Source of the DNA: Verrucomicrobiota bacterium
GTDB lineage: Bacteria > Verrucomicrobiota > Kiritimatiellia > JAAZAB01
Direction of reading: 5' to 3'
DNA: 9,972 bases
NCBI GenBank assembly: GCA_018896395.1
Contig: JAHIMN010000135.1
Span: 1 to 9,972 of the forward strand
In this document: positions 1-6,637 of the stretch, piece after piece
How positions within the stretch are numbered: position 1 is the first letter of the stretch
Layout: every line of letters begins with the position of its first letter
Notes under the pieces: model-generated
Databases searched by the model: none
Told to the model about the DNA's origin: nothing
What the model saw: only the letters and a program-made list of their open reading frames with translations
Made by a program: the position numbers and the translations under genes

Positions 1-2170
1 ACGAGGCTGAGGCGCTCAACGTCAACGTGCCGTTCGTAAGCGGCTGGGCCGGAATGGCCAGGAACGTGATCGTATTGTTCGTTACTATCGTGATGTCCGC
101 CGTCGTCGTCTGATTGGTGATCGAATAATTCGTAGCCGCTGTGCCGCTCAACGCCAGACTGCTCAACGTGACCGTCTTGCCAACCCCCACATTGGCAGTA
201 TCAAACGCCGCGCTCGCGCCACTATAATCCACCGCAACATCATCACTGCCAACGATACCATTCGTTGTCCCATACGAACTGATTATCGCCGTCGTATTTC
301 CGTCATACACCTTGTTGCTGGCCGTCATTCCGACCAAACTCAGAGCTTTATTGGTCACCACGAGGGTGCCGACTTGAAAGCCCTGGTACATTGGCTCATT
401 GACCGTGCCGCTCACCGCGTAACTCCCCACATTCGTCGGCGCCCAACTGTTTCCGTCATACGTAATATCCACCGTCTGCCCCGCCGGCACCGTCGTAGCG
501 GTCACCGTCATCGCGCTGCCGTCGTATGTCTGATTCAGGTTGTTCAACGTTACCGCCGCGATCGCTTTGGTGACATTGAAAGTATTGGTCACGTTGGGGG
601 CCGGATTATATTGGGCATCACCCGCCTGGGACGCCGTGATGCTCACCGAACCGGAATTAGTAAAGGTCAGGTTCGTCAGCACGGGAATCTCCCCCGGCCC
701 GCTCTCCACCGCAAAGCTCACCGTCAGACTCGACGACGCCGTCGCGCTTAAGCCCACCGTGTTCGTGGTTATCTGATCTGAAATTGCCGGAAACGTGATC
801 GTCTGGTCCCGCATGACCACGTTTAAGGCGACGGACACCGTCTGGGTTGCCCCGCCGCCGTTGGTCGAAGCAATGGTAATCGTCGTGTTGCTCGTCGCGC
901 CCACCGCCCAGTTCGTTATTGAATTGGAGTACGTCACCGTAATCAAGTTGGTGGCAAATGCTTCCACCGTGCCGTTACTCGGCGTGCAGGAAAGAATCCA
1001 GTCATTGGTGATGGCGCCCGTATAGTTGAACGAGCCCGCGCCAGCGTTGATCACCTGGAAACTCTGACTCGTCGGTGTCAGGCCCACATAACTTGAGTTC
1101 GACAGGCTCGTCGGCGCCACCTGCATGTTCATGATATTTATGACCACGGCTACCGTCTGCGTGTCATACTCCCCGTCGTCCGTATTCGTCGCCACCACCG
1201 ACACTGTCGCATTGTAGGCGCCCGCCGCCCAATTTTCCGTGTCCGCGAATGTCAGCGTCACTGTGTTCGTCTCATACGCCGCCACCGGTCCCACCACCGG
1301 CGACGCCGTCACCCACGTCTGATTCGTCTGTACCTTGTAGTCAACATCTGTCACCCACACGTTCCGCACCTTAAATGTCTTCCCTCCCGCCGTCTTCCCT
1401 GCAAACACGTTCGTCGACAACGCCGATGGAATCACGATCACGGGGAACTGATTCGTATTCATGGCTGCCACGGAAACATTGTCCAGATAGCTCGTCATAG
1501 AGCCGTTATAAATATCAAATCCCGCAAAATTCGTCAGATTCGTGTTGATAAACCCAATGGTATTCGTAACCAAGACCCCGTCGGAATACAAATCCCAATT
1601 GATTTGCGAGAAATCTTCATAAATGTTGATCCGCACCCAATTCGTCCCGTTCGTCGAAATTTGCACGTTGTTCGTCGCCACCACCCAGCTTAAAGAGTTG
1701 GTCGGCGAGGGATTGGTGGCGGGGCCATTATGCACCATAAAATAACCGTTGGAGTTGATGTAGAACATCGCCGCCATGTTCGTGTCCACAATGGGCGGGT
1801 TCGTGCCGTCGTAAAACACCGCGCGCAGATCCATCTGAAGCCAGATATTCGTGCTTGGTGCGTTCGTTTCAAACCGATTGGAGAGCGTGCAGTCCACCGG
1901 AATCATGGCGGCGTTGGTTCCCGTGCGGACGGTATTGATCTGCACAATGATATTGCTGGAGGACCCGTACCAGCCGTTCGTGCCGTAAATCAGGGGAGTG
2001 CCGTTGGTGTAGGTTTCGAAGTTGTCATAAAAATTGGTCAAAGTCGAGTTGGTGGTCCCCGCGAACACACCGCCGGGCGAGGCAATCATGGCGATCGCCA
2101 TTAGGATGGGCAGAGCGCACGGTCCGATCAAAAAACCAAAAATATTCCGGAAAGTTGTGATCCGACCCAT
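1..2170 (-). CDS. Large secreted Asn/Thr-rich multidomain protein (LamG-like, BACON-like, MBG and YDG repeats), 3' end outside window
   Basis: The frame is open from the ATG at 2168-2170 to the window edge: 723 codons without a stop. Residues 1-37 form a signal peptide: basic start (MGRITTFRN), a hydrophobic stretch, and a likely signal peptidase I site after VFA. Residues 40-236 resemble a LamG/concanavalin-like jellyroll opening with NFYDNFETYTNGTPL. Two BACON-like Ig domains follow (about 240-345 and 347-450), then a QTITF Ig-like repeat (454-534), an MBG domain (535-607, NQTYDG...NVGSYAVSGTV) and a YDG domain (608-692, NKVYDGNTTA). Another TITF repeat begins at about 695 and runs off the edge. 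Thr-Asn pairs recur throughout. Domains of this kind are typical of cell-surface or exported adhesin-like giants; no enzymatic domain is visible in this part. No clear Shine-Dalgarno precedes the ATG, and a four-codon ORF (MKVF-stop) ends two bases before it. Domain names are from pattern recognition, not a profile search. Confidence 0.85.
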   Translation of the reverse strand, partial: MGRITTFRNIFGFLIGPCALPILMAIAMIASPGGVFAGTTNSTLTNFYDNFETYTNGTPLIYGTNGWYGSSSNIIVQINTVRTGTNAAMIPVDCTLSNRFETNAPSTNIWLQMDLRAVFYDGTNPPIVDTNMAAMFYINSNGYFMVHNGPATNPSPTNSLSWVVATNNVQISTNGTNWVRINIYEDFSQINWDLYSDGVLVTNTIGFINTNLTNFAGFDIYNGSMTSYLDNVSVAAMNTNQFPVIVIPSALSTNVFAGKTAGGKTFKVRNVWVTDVDYKVQTNQTWVTASPVVGPVAAYETNTVTLTFADTENWAAGAYNATVSVVATNTDDGEYDTQTVAVVINIMNMQVAPTSLSNSSYVGLTPTSQSFQVINAGAGSFNYTGAITNDWILSCTPSNGTVEAFATNLITVTYSNSITNWAVGATSNTTITIASTNGGGATQTVSVALNVVMRDQTITFPAISDQITTNTVGLSATASSSLTVSFAVESGPGEIPVLTNLTFTNSGSVSITASQAGDAQYNPAPNVTNTFNVTKAIAAVTLNNLNQTYDGSAMTVTATTVPAGQTVDITYDGNSWAPTNVGSYAVSGTVNEPMYQGFQVGTLVVTNKALSLVGMTASNKVYDGNTTAIISSYGTTNGIVGSDDVAVDYSGASAAFDTANVGVGKTVTLSSLALSGTAATNYSITNQTTTADITIVTNNTITFLAIPAQPLTNGTLTLSASAS

Positions 2171-2236
2171 ATCAGAAAACTTTCATTAAGACAGCGCCCA
2201 CTATGGCTTTATGCGCGCTTGTTACAAACTCGTGTA

Positions 2237-2265
2237 AATATCGCATGCTTTCATAATCATGTCAA
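2237..2265 (-). promoter_or_regulatory. Sigma-70-like promoter for the large secreted protein
   Basis: On the minus strand a perfect -35 TTGACA (2260-2265) is followed after 17 bp by GATATT (2237-2242), matching four of six -10 positions. It points at the ATG at 2170 and would leave a leader of about 60 nt. Inferred from consensus only. Confidence 0.5.
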
Positions 2266-2294
2266 CATAAAAAATGAAGAAAAAGTAACCCCCC

Positions 2295-2405
2295 TCAGTT
2301 ATGTGGGTATTTGCCGAAATGGCGCGACACAAGGTCGCGCCCTACGACGGCAACAGTAGGGCCTCAGCTTGCTGAGGCCATTGTTTCCCGCCCCCACGTA
2401 ACTGA
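2295..2405. repeat. Compound palindromic element in the gap between two minus-strand genes
   Basis: This element fills much of the non-coding stretch 2171-2485. Outer arms TCAGTTATGTGGG (2295-2307) and CCCACGTAACTGA (2393-2405) are inverted repeats with one G-T mismatch in 13. Inside are two perfect hairpins: GGCGCGAC/GTCGCGCC (2321-2328 and 2334-2341, 5-nt loop) and GGCCTCAG/CTGAGGCC (2360-2367 and 2372-2379, 4-nt loop). Neither hairpin is followed by a T-tract on either strand, so these are not classical intrinsic terminators. It looks like a dispersed palindromic repeat. The rest of the gap holds the promoter for the large secreted protein, and I see no gene in it. Confidence 0.7.
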
Positions 2406-2481
2406 CCCATTACAAGAAAAAAGCGGGGTATCTCCGGACCATACACAATATATGGTTGCAGGCCTTCCATCGCAAGCTTCC

Positions 2482-2520
2482 GTGTTTACCGGGCCACCGG
2501 TGTTTGCCGGGCCACCGGCA
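2482..2520. repeat. 18-bp tandem repeat, copy A (3' end of the 175-residue gene)
   Basis: About two units of ACCGGTGTTTGCCGGGCC (plus strand) followed by ACCGGCA. It matches copy B at 36 of 39 positions. On the minus strand it encodes PVARQTPVAR, and its first unit contains the TAA stop (2486-2488). Confidence 0.85.
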
Positions 2521-3013
2521 TACGCGGCATCGAAGCCGGACGCCGCCCTTTCGGCATGGCGGGCATGGTGGACCAGAGAATATCGCGGCTCATTTTCAAC
2601 TCGGCCAATTCCTGGTCTGCATCTAAAATCCGGTTAATTTTTTTCTGCCCCTCGATCATGCGCGCACGGGTAGATTTGATCTCCGGGTTGGTCGCATAGA
2701 GTTGCGCCTGCCGCTCGGCGATCTGGCGCTTGGCCTCTTCAATCTTGGCGCTCGTCTCCATGACCTTCTTGATAAAATCCGCGCCGATCTCAGCGGAGAA
2801 CGGGGACATCCGGCCCGCGGCGTTGGTGCCACCGGTGTTGACCGGGCCACCGGTGTTGACCGGGCCACCGGCAGTCTCGCCTGGCGGCGCAAACATGACC
2901 GGCGCGGGCTGGAGATCGGACTTCGGCGCTTTTTGCGGCTCCGCCGCCCAACTGCTCAAAACTATTGCCAGCACGACCGCGCCGCAGCCTGCAAACTGAT
3001 GGATTAATTTCAT
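2486..3013 (-). CDS. Small secreted coiled-coil protein of unknown function, with 18-bp tandem repeats
   Basis: A 175-residue protein I do not recognise. The ATG at 3011-3013 has a good Shine-Dalgarno, AGAGGA (3023-3028), 9 nt upstream. Residues 1-24 look like a Sec signal peptide (MKLIHQ, hydrophobic core to SSWAA, cleavage near A24), so the product is probably exported or periplasmic. A Pro/Gly-rich linker (25-68) contains two GGPVNT repeats (49-60). Residues 75-145 are charged and helical with coiled-coil character (IEEAKRQIAERQAQL, KKINRILDADQELAELK). The last ~20 residues are basic and end MPVARQTPVAR. That tail is made by the same 18-bp DNA repeat as the GGPVNT linker, read in another frame, and the TAA stop lies inside the repeat. 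It lies upstream of, and in the same direction as, the large secreted protein, but the palindrome-filled gap and that gene's own promoter argue against one transcript. Confidence 0.75.
   Translation of the reverse strand: MKLIHQFAGCGAVVLAIVLSSWAAEPQKAPKSDLQPAPVMFAPPGETAGGPVNTGGPVNTGGTNAAGRMSPFSAEIGADFIKKVMETSAKIEEAKRQIAERQAQLYATNPEIKSTRARMIEGQKKINRILDADQELAELKMSRDILWSTMPAMPKGRRPASMPRMPVARQTPVAR
2831..2873. repeat. 18-bp tandem repeat, copy B (linker region of the 175-residue gene)
   Basis: Two identical units of ACCGGTGTTGACCGGGCC (2831-2848 and 2849-2866) plus ACCGGCA. On the minus strand it encodes GGPVNTGGPVNTGG. It is the same repeat family as 2482-2520 but read in a different frame. Confidence 0.85.
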
Positions 3014-3149
3014 GGGTTCACATCCTCTTTTTTAGCTGTCCAATATGGTTCACTTCATTCACATACCGCCATAATGCCCAAAAAAAAATCCAATGCAAGC
3101 GAAATATGACATAAATATAAGGGCACCATTCCCGCAATTCGCTAACTGC

Positions 3150-3177
3150 TTGACTTTGCCGTCCGCCATATTATATT
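3150..3177 (+). promoter_or_regulatory. Sigma-70-like promoter upstream of the ROK gene
   Basis: TTGACT (3150-3155), a 16-bp spacer and TATATT (3172-3177) lie in an AT-rich stretch facing the ROK gene. The leader to the ATG at 3351 would be about 165 nt and would include the whole GGAATTT inverted-repeat element. Inferred from consensus only. Confidence 0.4.
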
Positions 3178-3204
3178 AATTGTAAAAGATAAAAGACGGA
3201 AAAA

Positions 3205-3338
3205 ATTCCAGATTCCAAATTCCAAGGAATAGTTAAATTTCAATAAAGACAAAATAAATCCTGGTTTTCTATCCGTTTTTTTCCTTTGCCTTAATTGATT
3301 GCGTTTTCCTGGAATTTGGAGCTTGGAATTTGGAATTT
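3205..3338. repeat. ~134-bp element with inverted GGAATTT heptad arms, copy 1
   Basis: The left arm has three heptads of the type ATTCCAA (3205-3225). The right arm has four of the type GGAATTT (3311-3338). About 85 bp of AT-rich DNA lies between. The left arm continues CCAAGGAA, then a TTAAAWTTYCAA-like stretch that also occurs next to the left arm of the copy at 5869-6008. Together with the promoter at 3150-3177 it accounts for most of the 3014-3350 gap; I see no gene there. Confidence 0.8.
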
Positions 3339-3350
3339 TGTTGGGGTGAT

Positions 3351-4769
3351 ATGCAACCAGCCGATAATATCCTTTTGTTTCTTACCCCGCCCCGGATCAT
3401 CCCGCCGCTGGACCCGGACTTCCGGCCGGCCGTGGCGGCGCGCCGGGCGTTCCAGGCGGATGTCGCCCGATCCGGCCAGGGCGTGCCGCTTGTGATCGCC
3501 GTCGAAGCCGATAACGGCGCCATCTCCAGTTATCAAACGAACGTGTTTCCCGAGAAGCATAAACGGTTTGCGTCCAACTTCCCCTATGTCGAACGCATCG
3601 TAAAGTTTCTACTCTGGCAGAGGGGCGGGTGGCGCGTGGTTGTCGGCGGTCCCCAAGCCGTCGGGCAACACATCCAAAAAATCTACTCCCCAACCGGCGC
3701 CCGTGCCTTCGATGTGGACCTGATGAGTACCGTCTACGACCGGCTTTTTGTCATTGAAATTACCACGAGCAAGGGCGTGCCACCCGACAATTCCACGGCC
3801 AAACAACTGGGCCGGCACCTGGAAGGCTGTCGCATTGGATTCGACCTGGGCGCCAGCGACCGCAAAGTAGCGGCAGTCATTGATGGCAAATCAGTGTTCA
3901 GCGAGGAAGTCATCTGGGACCCGAAGGGGCATGCCGATCCCCAGTATCATTTTGATGAAATCAACGCGGCGCTTAAGAAGGCCGCCTCCTATCTGCCGCG
4001 CGTGGACGCGATCGGCGGATCCTCCGCCGGGATCTACGTCAACAACAGCGTGCGCGTGGCCTCGCTCTTCCGGGGCGTGCCGAAACACCTGTTCGAACAG
4101 CGCGTACGCGGCCTGTTCCAGGAACTGCGCAAGACCTGGGCTAACATCCCGTTCGAGGTGATCAACGACGGCGAAGTGACGGCCCTGGCGGGCTCCATGT
4201 CGTTGGACGTCAACCGCGTGCTGGGCATCGCCATGGGTTCCAGCCTGGCCGGGGGTTATGTGGATAAGGACGGTAACCTGCCGGGTTGGCTCGACGAGTT
4301 GGCGTTTGCGCCGGTGGATTACAATCCAACCGCGCCGGTGGATGAATGGTCGGGAGACATTGGCTGTGGTTCGCAGTATTTCTCGCAGGTGGCGGTCAAC
4401 CGGTTGGCCGTCAAAGCCGGCATTCCCCTGCACAAGGAAAAAACACTGGCCGAACGCCTGAAAGACGTGCAGGCGCTCATGGACAACGGGGACCCGCGGG
4501 CGCGGGCGATCTTTGAAACCATCGGCGTGTATTTCGGCTATACCGTCGCCCACTATGCCGATTTCTATGACATGGCGCACCTGCTGATGCTGGGGCGCGT
4601 TACGTCCGGACTGGGTGGCGACGTGCTATTGAGCACGGCCAACCGGGTGCTCCAGCAGGAGTTCCCGGAAGTGGCCGCCCGGGTGCGCCTGGCCGTCCCG
4701 GATGAGGCCAGCCGACGCGTTGGCCAGGCCATTGCCGCCGCGAGCCTGCCGGCTCTGCAGAAGGGCTAA
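3351..4769 (+). CDS. ROK-family protein (sugar kinase/regulator superfamily) with N-terminal extension
   Basis: A 472-residue protein read from ATG 3351, chosen because GGGGTGAT sits just before it. The in-frame ATG at 3330 would add only MEFCWGD, encoded by the upstream repeat. Residues 1-155 are an extension including YVERIVKFLLWQRGGW. The ROK/actin-like ATPase fold follows: phosphate-1 motif DLGAS (165-169), IND (271-273) at the position of the usual catalytic Asp, a glycine-rich GIAMGSSLAGGY (292-303), and LGRVTSGLGG (414-423) near the C-terminus. The CxCGxxGCxE zinc motif of typical ROK kinases and NagC-type repressors is absent; DIGCGSQYFS (336-345) lies roughly in its place. No helix-turn-helix is evident. 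Membership is confident; substrate, and whether it is still a kinase, cannot be told from sequence. The gene stands alone, convergent with queG, and its stop codon lies in the first heptad of the next repeat. Confidence 0.85.
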   Translation: MQPADNILLFLTPPRIIPPLDPDFRPAVAARRAFQADVARSGQGVPLVIAVEADNGAISSYQTNVFPEKHKRFASNFPYVERIVKFLLWQRGGWRVVVGGPQAVGQHIQKIYSPTGARAFDVDLMSTVYDRLFVIEITTSKGVPPDNSTAKQLGRHLEGCRIGFDLGASDRKVAAVIDGKSVFSEEVIWDPKGHADPQYHFDEINAALKKAASYLPRVDAIGGSSAGIYVNNSVRVASLFRGVPKHLFEQRVRGLFQELRKTWANIPFEVINDGEVTALAGSMSLDVNRVLGIAMGSSLAGGYVDKDGNLPGWLDELAFAPVDYNPTAPVDEWSGDIGCGSQYFSQVAVNRLAVKAGIPLHKEKTLAERLKDVQALMDNGDPRARAIFETIGVYFGYTVAHYADFYDMAHLLMLGRVTSGLGGDVLLSTANRVLQQEFPEVAARVRLAVPDEASRRVGQAIAAASLPALQKG

Positions 4770-4826
4770 AGGCTGTTGGCTGTAGACTGAAGCCAGACGA
4801 CGGAAGACGGATACCGGAAGACAGAC
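4764..4826. repeat. Degenerate heptad array after the ROK gene
   Basis: Nine consecutive 7-bp units drift from GGCTAAA/GGCTGTT/GGCTGTA (4764-4784), through GACTGAA and GCCAGAC, to GACGGAA/GACGGAT/ACCGGAA/GACAGAC (4799-4826). The first unit contains the TAA stop of the ROK gene. A further GACGGAA lies just after the hairpins downstream. Confidence 0.6.
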
Positions 4827-4867
4827 CACGCGGGACGCGTGGCAAGTTTATCCCGCGTTGCGCGGGA
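4826..4867. terminator. Two adjacent hairpins between convergent genes (possible bidirectional terminator)
   Basis: Hairpin 1 is CCACGCG/CGCGTGG (4826-4832 and 4836-4842, 3-nt loop). Hairpin 2 is TCCCGCG/CGCGGGA (4851-4857 and 4861-4867, 3-nt loop). Both stems are perfect and GC-rich. CGCGGGA also occurs at 4829-4835, so the TCCCGCG strand could pair with either side. Position between two gene 3' ends suits termination, but no T-tract follows, so factor-independent termination is doubtful. The rest of 4868-4942 holds only short repeats. Confidence 0.45.
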
Positions 4868-4942
4868 CGACGGAAGAAGCAAACGCCCAGCACCAGGCTC
4901 CGCCGGAGTGCTTCGCCCAGGCGAGTCGAACGCCGAACGCCA

Positions 4943-5866
4943 TTAGTGTGACGAATGGGAAATATTGCGGTTGGCCATGGCAACCGTTGCATTGCGCTTA
5001 AGGCGAGATAGGCCGGAGCGATAAATCGCCGTGCCACGGAATCTTTGCTGAAAGTCAGCCTTACTCAGGGCCAGGCATTGTTCGGCCGTTGGCATGGGTA
5101 TGCCGACAGGATTGAATTCCGGTAGAATGGCGTCAACCCCCGCCTGGTTGTAAGGGCACACGGCCGTGCATCGGTCACAGCCAAAAAGCGAAGAGCATAG
5201 AAACGGCCGCAGGTCTTCCGGAATCGCGCCCTTATGTTCGATCGTCAGGTAGGCAATACAACGCCGCGCATCCACGAGACCATCAGGCTGAATAGCGCCG
5301 GTGGGACAGGCGTCCACGCACCGCCGGCAGTTGCCGCACCGGTTAGGCACGGGTATAGATGGCACCAGTTTCAGGTTAACCAACAATTCGCCTATGAACA
5401 GCGTGCACCCCCATTCCGGATTCACCAGACTGCCCTGCTTGCCAATCCAGCCCAGGCCGGCGCGCACGGCCCATTCGCGCTCCAGCACGGGCGCCGAATC
5501 CACGCAAATTCGCGCCGCCAGGGGAACTCGGCTTTGAGCGCCCAAGCGCCGCGCTAATTGCTTCAGTTTCCCGCGCAAGACATCGTGGTAATCACGGCCG
5601 CGCGCATAATTAGAAAACGGGGAGATCGTCGGGTCGGCCGGATAACGAGCGGCAACGACAATGACCGACTTGGCCTCCGGCGCTACCAGCATGGGATTTA
5701 AACGTAATTCGGCATGGTGCGCCAAATAATCCATGCCGGCGGCATAGCCACGGCTCAGCCAATTCTGGAAACGATCGAACGTCTGGCACGGCCCAACCGT
5801 GGCAAAGCCGACGGCGGAAAAACCCAGACGGGCGGCTTCCTCGCGGATAAGAGACGCCAACGGCAT
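4943..5866 (-). CDS. queG: Epoxyqueuosine reductase
   Basis: A 307-residue protein catalysing the last step of queuosine synthesis: cobalamin-dependent reduction of epoxyqueuosine to queuosine in the wobble position of GUN-anticodon tRNAs, in the cytoplasm. An N-terminal DUF1730-type region contains YARGRDYHDVLRGKL (87-101) and DSAPVLEREWAVRAGLGWIG (123-142), with the conserved Asp at 123. A two-cluster ferredoxin domain follows: C177, C180, C183 and C187 (CGNCRRCVDACPTGAI) and C203, C230, C233 and C237 (CIAYLTIEHKG, GCDRCTAVCPYN). The C-terminal RGTAIYRSG...RNATVAMAN matches the family. Near the short end of the family range (E. coli about 380) but complete. The ATG at 5864-5866 is chosen: a TTG 30 bases upstream would add only residues encoded by the GGAATTT repeat. 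Last gene of the minus-strand run. Confidence 0.95.
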   Translation of the reverse strand: MPLASLIREEAARLGFSAVGFATVGPCQTFDRFQNWLSRGYAAGMDYLAHHAELRLNPMLVAPEAKSVIVVAARYPADPTISPFSNYARGRDYHDVLRGKLKQLARRLGAQSRVPLAARICVDSAPVLEREWAVRAGLGWIGKQGSLVNPEWGCTLFIGELLVNLKLVPSIPVPNRCGNCRRCVDACPTGAIQPDGLVDARRCIAYLTIEHKGAIPEDLRPFLCSSLFGCDRCTAVCPYNQAGVDAILPEFNPVGIPMPTAEQCLALSKADFQQRFRGTAIYRSGLSRLKRNATVAMANRNISHSSH

Positions 5867-5868
5867 AA

Positions 5869-6008
5869 ATTCCAAATTCCAAATTCCAAATACCAAGGAA
5901 AATTAAAATTCCAAATAGCGGCAAACACAAACAAAACGAAAATGTTTTATTTTTCTTTTCTGGCATTTTCCTGTTTGCTTGGAATTTGGAATATGGAATA
6001 TGGAATTT
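5869..6008. repeat. ~140-bp element with inverted GGAATTT heptad arms, copy 2
   Basis: Four heptads of the type ATTCCAA (5869-5896) face four of the type GGAATTT/GGAATAT (5981-6008), around an AT-rich core. Size, arm unit, arm orientation and the CCAAGGAA junction match the element at 3205-3338. It contains the last ~20 codons and stop of aroK and ends two bases from the queG start codon. Confidence 0.85.
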
Positions 6009-6507
6009 TCTCCAATACCTCGGCAACAACCTCGGCAACGGTTTTCCCCGTCGTATCCACTTGGGCCGGAATGGCATCGTAGAACGGTTGGCGCGCCATG
6101 AGCAATTTTAGGATGCGCCCGGCTTTATCGCCTTCTTCCAACAATGGACGATGATTGGAACCGGACACGCGGTGGATAATCTCATCGGACGTAGCCTTCA
6201 GGCAGATGACGTGGCCCGTGGCGCTTAAATCGCGGATATTGTCAGGATTGAGCACAATACCACCGCCCGCTGCGATGACCAGGTTGCTCCGGCGTGACAA
6301 TTCGACAACCAGATCCCGCTCCATGCGGCGGAATACCGGTTCGCCGTCCTCGGCAAAAATACGCGGGATCGGCTTGCTGGCGCGCGCTTCCAGCTCGATA
6401 TCCATATCTACATAATCACGTTTCAGCTGGTCTGCCAGTGCGCGGCCAATCGTAGTCTTGCCGGTCCCCATGAATCCGACGAGCACGATATTAAGGGAAG
6501 TATGCAT
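5947..6507 (-). CDS. aroK: Shikimate kinase
   Basis: A 186-residue cytoplasmic enzyme that phosphorylates shikimate at the 3-hydroxyl using ATP (shikimate pathway to chorismate). All key motifs are visible: Walker A GFMGTGKTT (11-19), DMD (34-36, substrate and Mg), FRRME with R60 and E63, GGG (81-83), LID-region Arg in HRPLL (R120), and R139 in ARQPFY. Slightly longer than the usual ~170 residues. The conserved domain ends near residue 166, and the final ~20 residues (from about IPYSIFQIPSKQ) are encoded by the GGAATTT repeat element, so the natural C-terminus has probably been replaced or extended by the repeat. No strong Shine-Dalgarno precedes the ATG at 6505-6507. Probably partner of aroE two genes upstream. 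Confidence 0.95.
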   Translation of the reverse strand: MHTSLNIVLVGFMGTGKTTIGRALADQLKRDYVDMDIELEARASKPIPRIFAEDGEPVFRRMERDLVVELSRRSNLVIAAGGGIVLNPDNIRDLSATGHVICLKATSDEIIHRVSGSNHRPLLEEGDKAGRILKLLMARQPFYDAIPAQVDTTGKTVAEVVAEVLEKIPYSIFQIPSKQENARKEK

Positions 6508-6525
6508 TACGAGTGTCCAGTGTCA

Positions 6526-6612
6526 AGTATGGGAGTATGGGTGTAATGGAGTGTGGGAGTGCAGGAGCAATCTCTTTACGCCCATACACCCAAACACCCT
6601 TACACCCATACT
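6526..6612. repeat. 8-bp-period inverted array pair (long imperfect hairpin)
   Basis: Five 8-bp units near AGTATGGG (6526-6565) are followed by a 15-nt spacer and four complementary units near CCCATACA (6581-6612). Transcribed from either strand this would fold into a stem of about 32 bp with mismatches. It lies between the prepilin peptidase stop and the aroK start and could act as a processing, stabilising or polarity element. No T-tract is present. Confidence 0.75.
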
Positions 6613-6637
6613 TACTTATCTCCCGAACCAATTCCTC

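Noticed and set aside
374..2104. Several plus-strand open frames (for example 374-751, 795-1025 and 1730-2104)
   Set aside because: They lie opposite the continuous minus-strand frame of the large secreted protein. Its Thr/Asn codons leave few stops on the opposite strand.
2656..2892. Minus-strand frame containing LPVARSTPVARSTPVAP
   Set aside because: A shadow of the 175-residue gene in another frame. It is useful only as evidence that the 18-bp repeat is open in more than one frame.
3071..3098. Possible minus-strand promoter for the 175-residue gene (TTGCAT, 16 bp, CATTAT)
   Set aside because: Only three of six -35 and four of six -10 positions match consensus in a low-complexity AT-rich stretch; too weak to list.
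3330..3350. ATG at 3330 as start of the ROK gene
   Set aside because: It would add MEFCWGD, encoded by the GGAATTT repeat, while ATG 3351 directly follows GGGGTGAT.
3891..4580. 229-codon open frame on the minus strand opposite the ROK gene
   Set aside because: It is antisense to a gene with clear family motifs, and its translation (His/Val/Arg-rich) matches nothing I recognise. GC-rich codon bias of the sense gene explains it.
5867..5896. TTG at 5896 as start of queG
   Set aside because: The extra ten residues (VFGIWNLEF after the start) are translated GGAATTT repeat; the conserved protein begins at MPLASLIREE.
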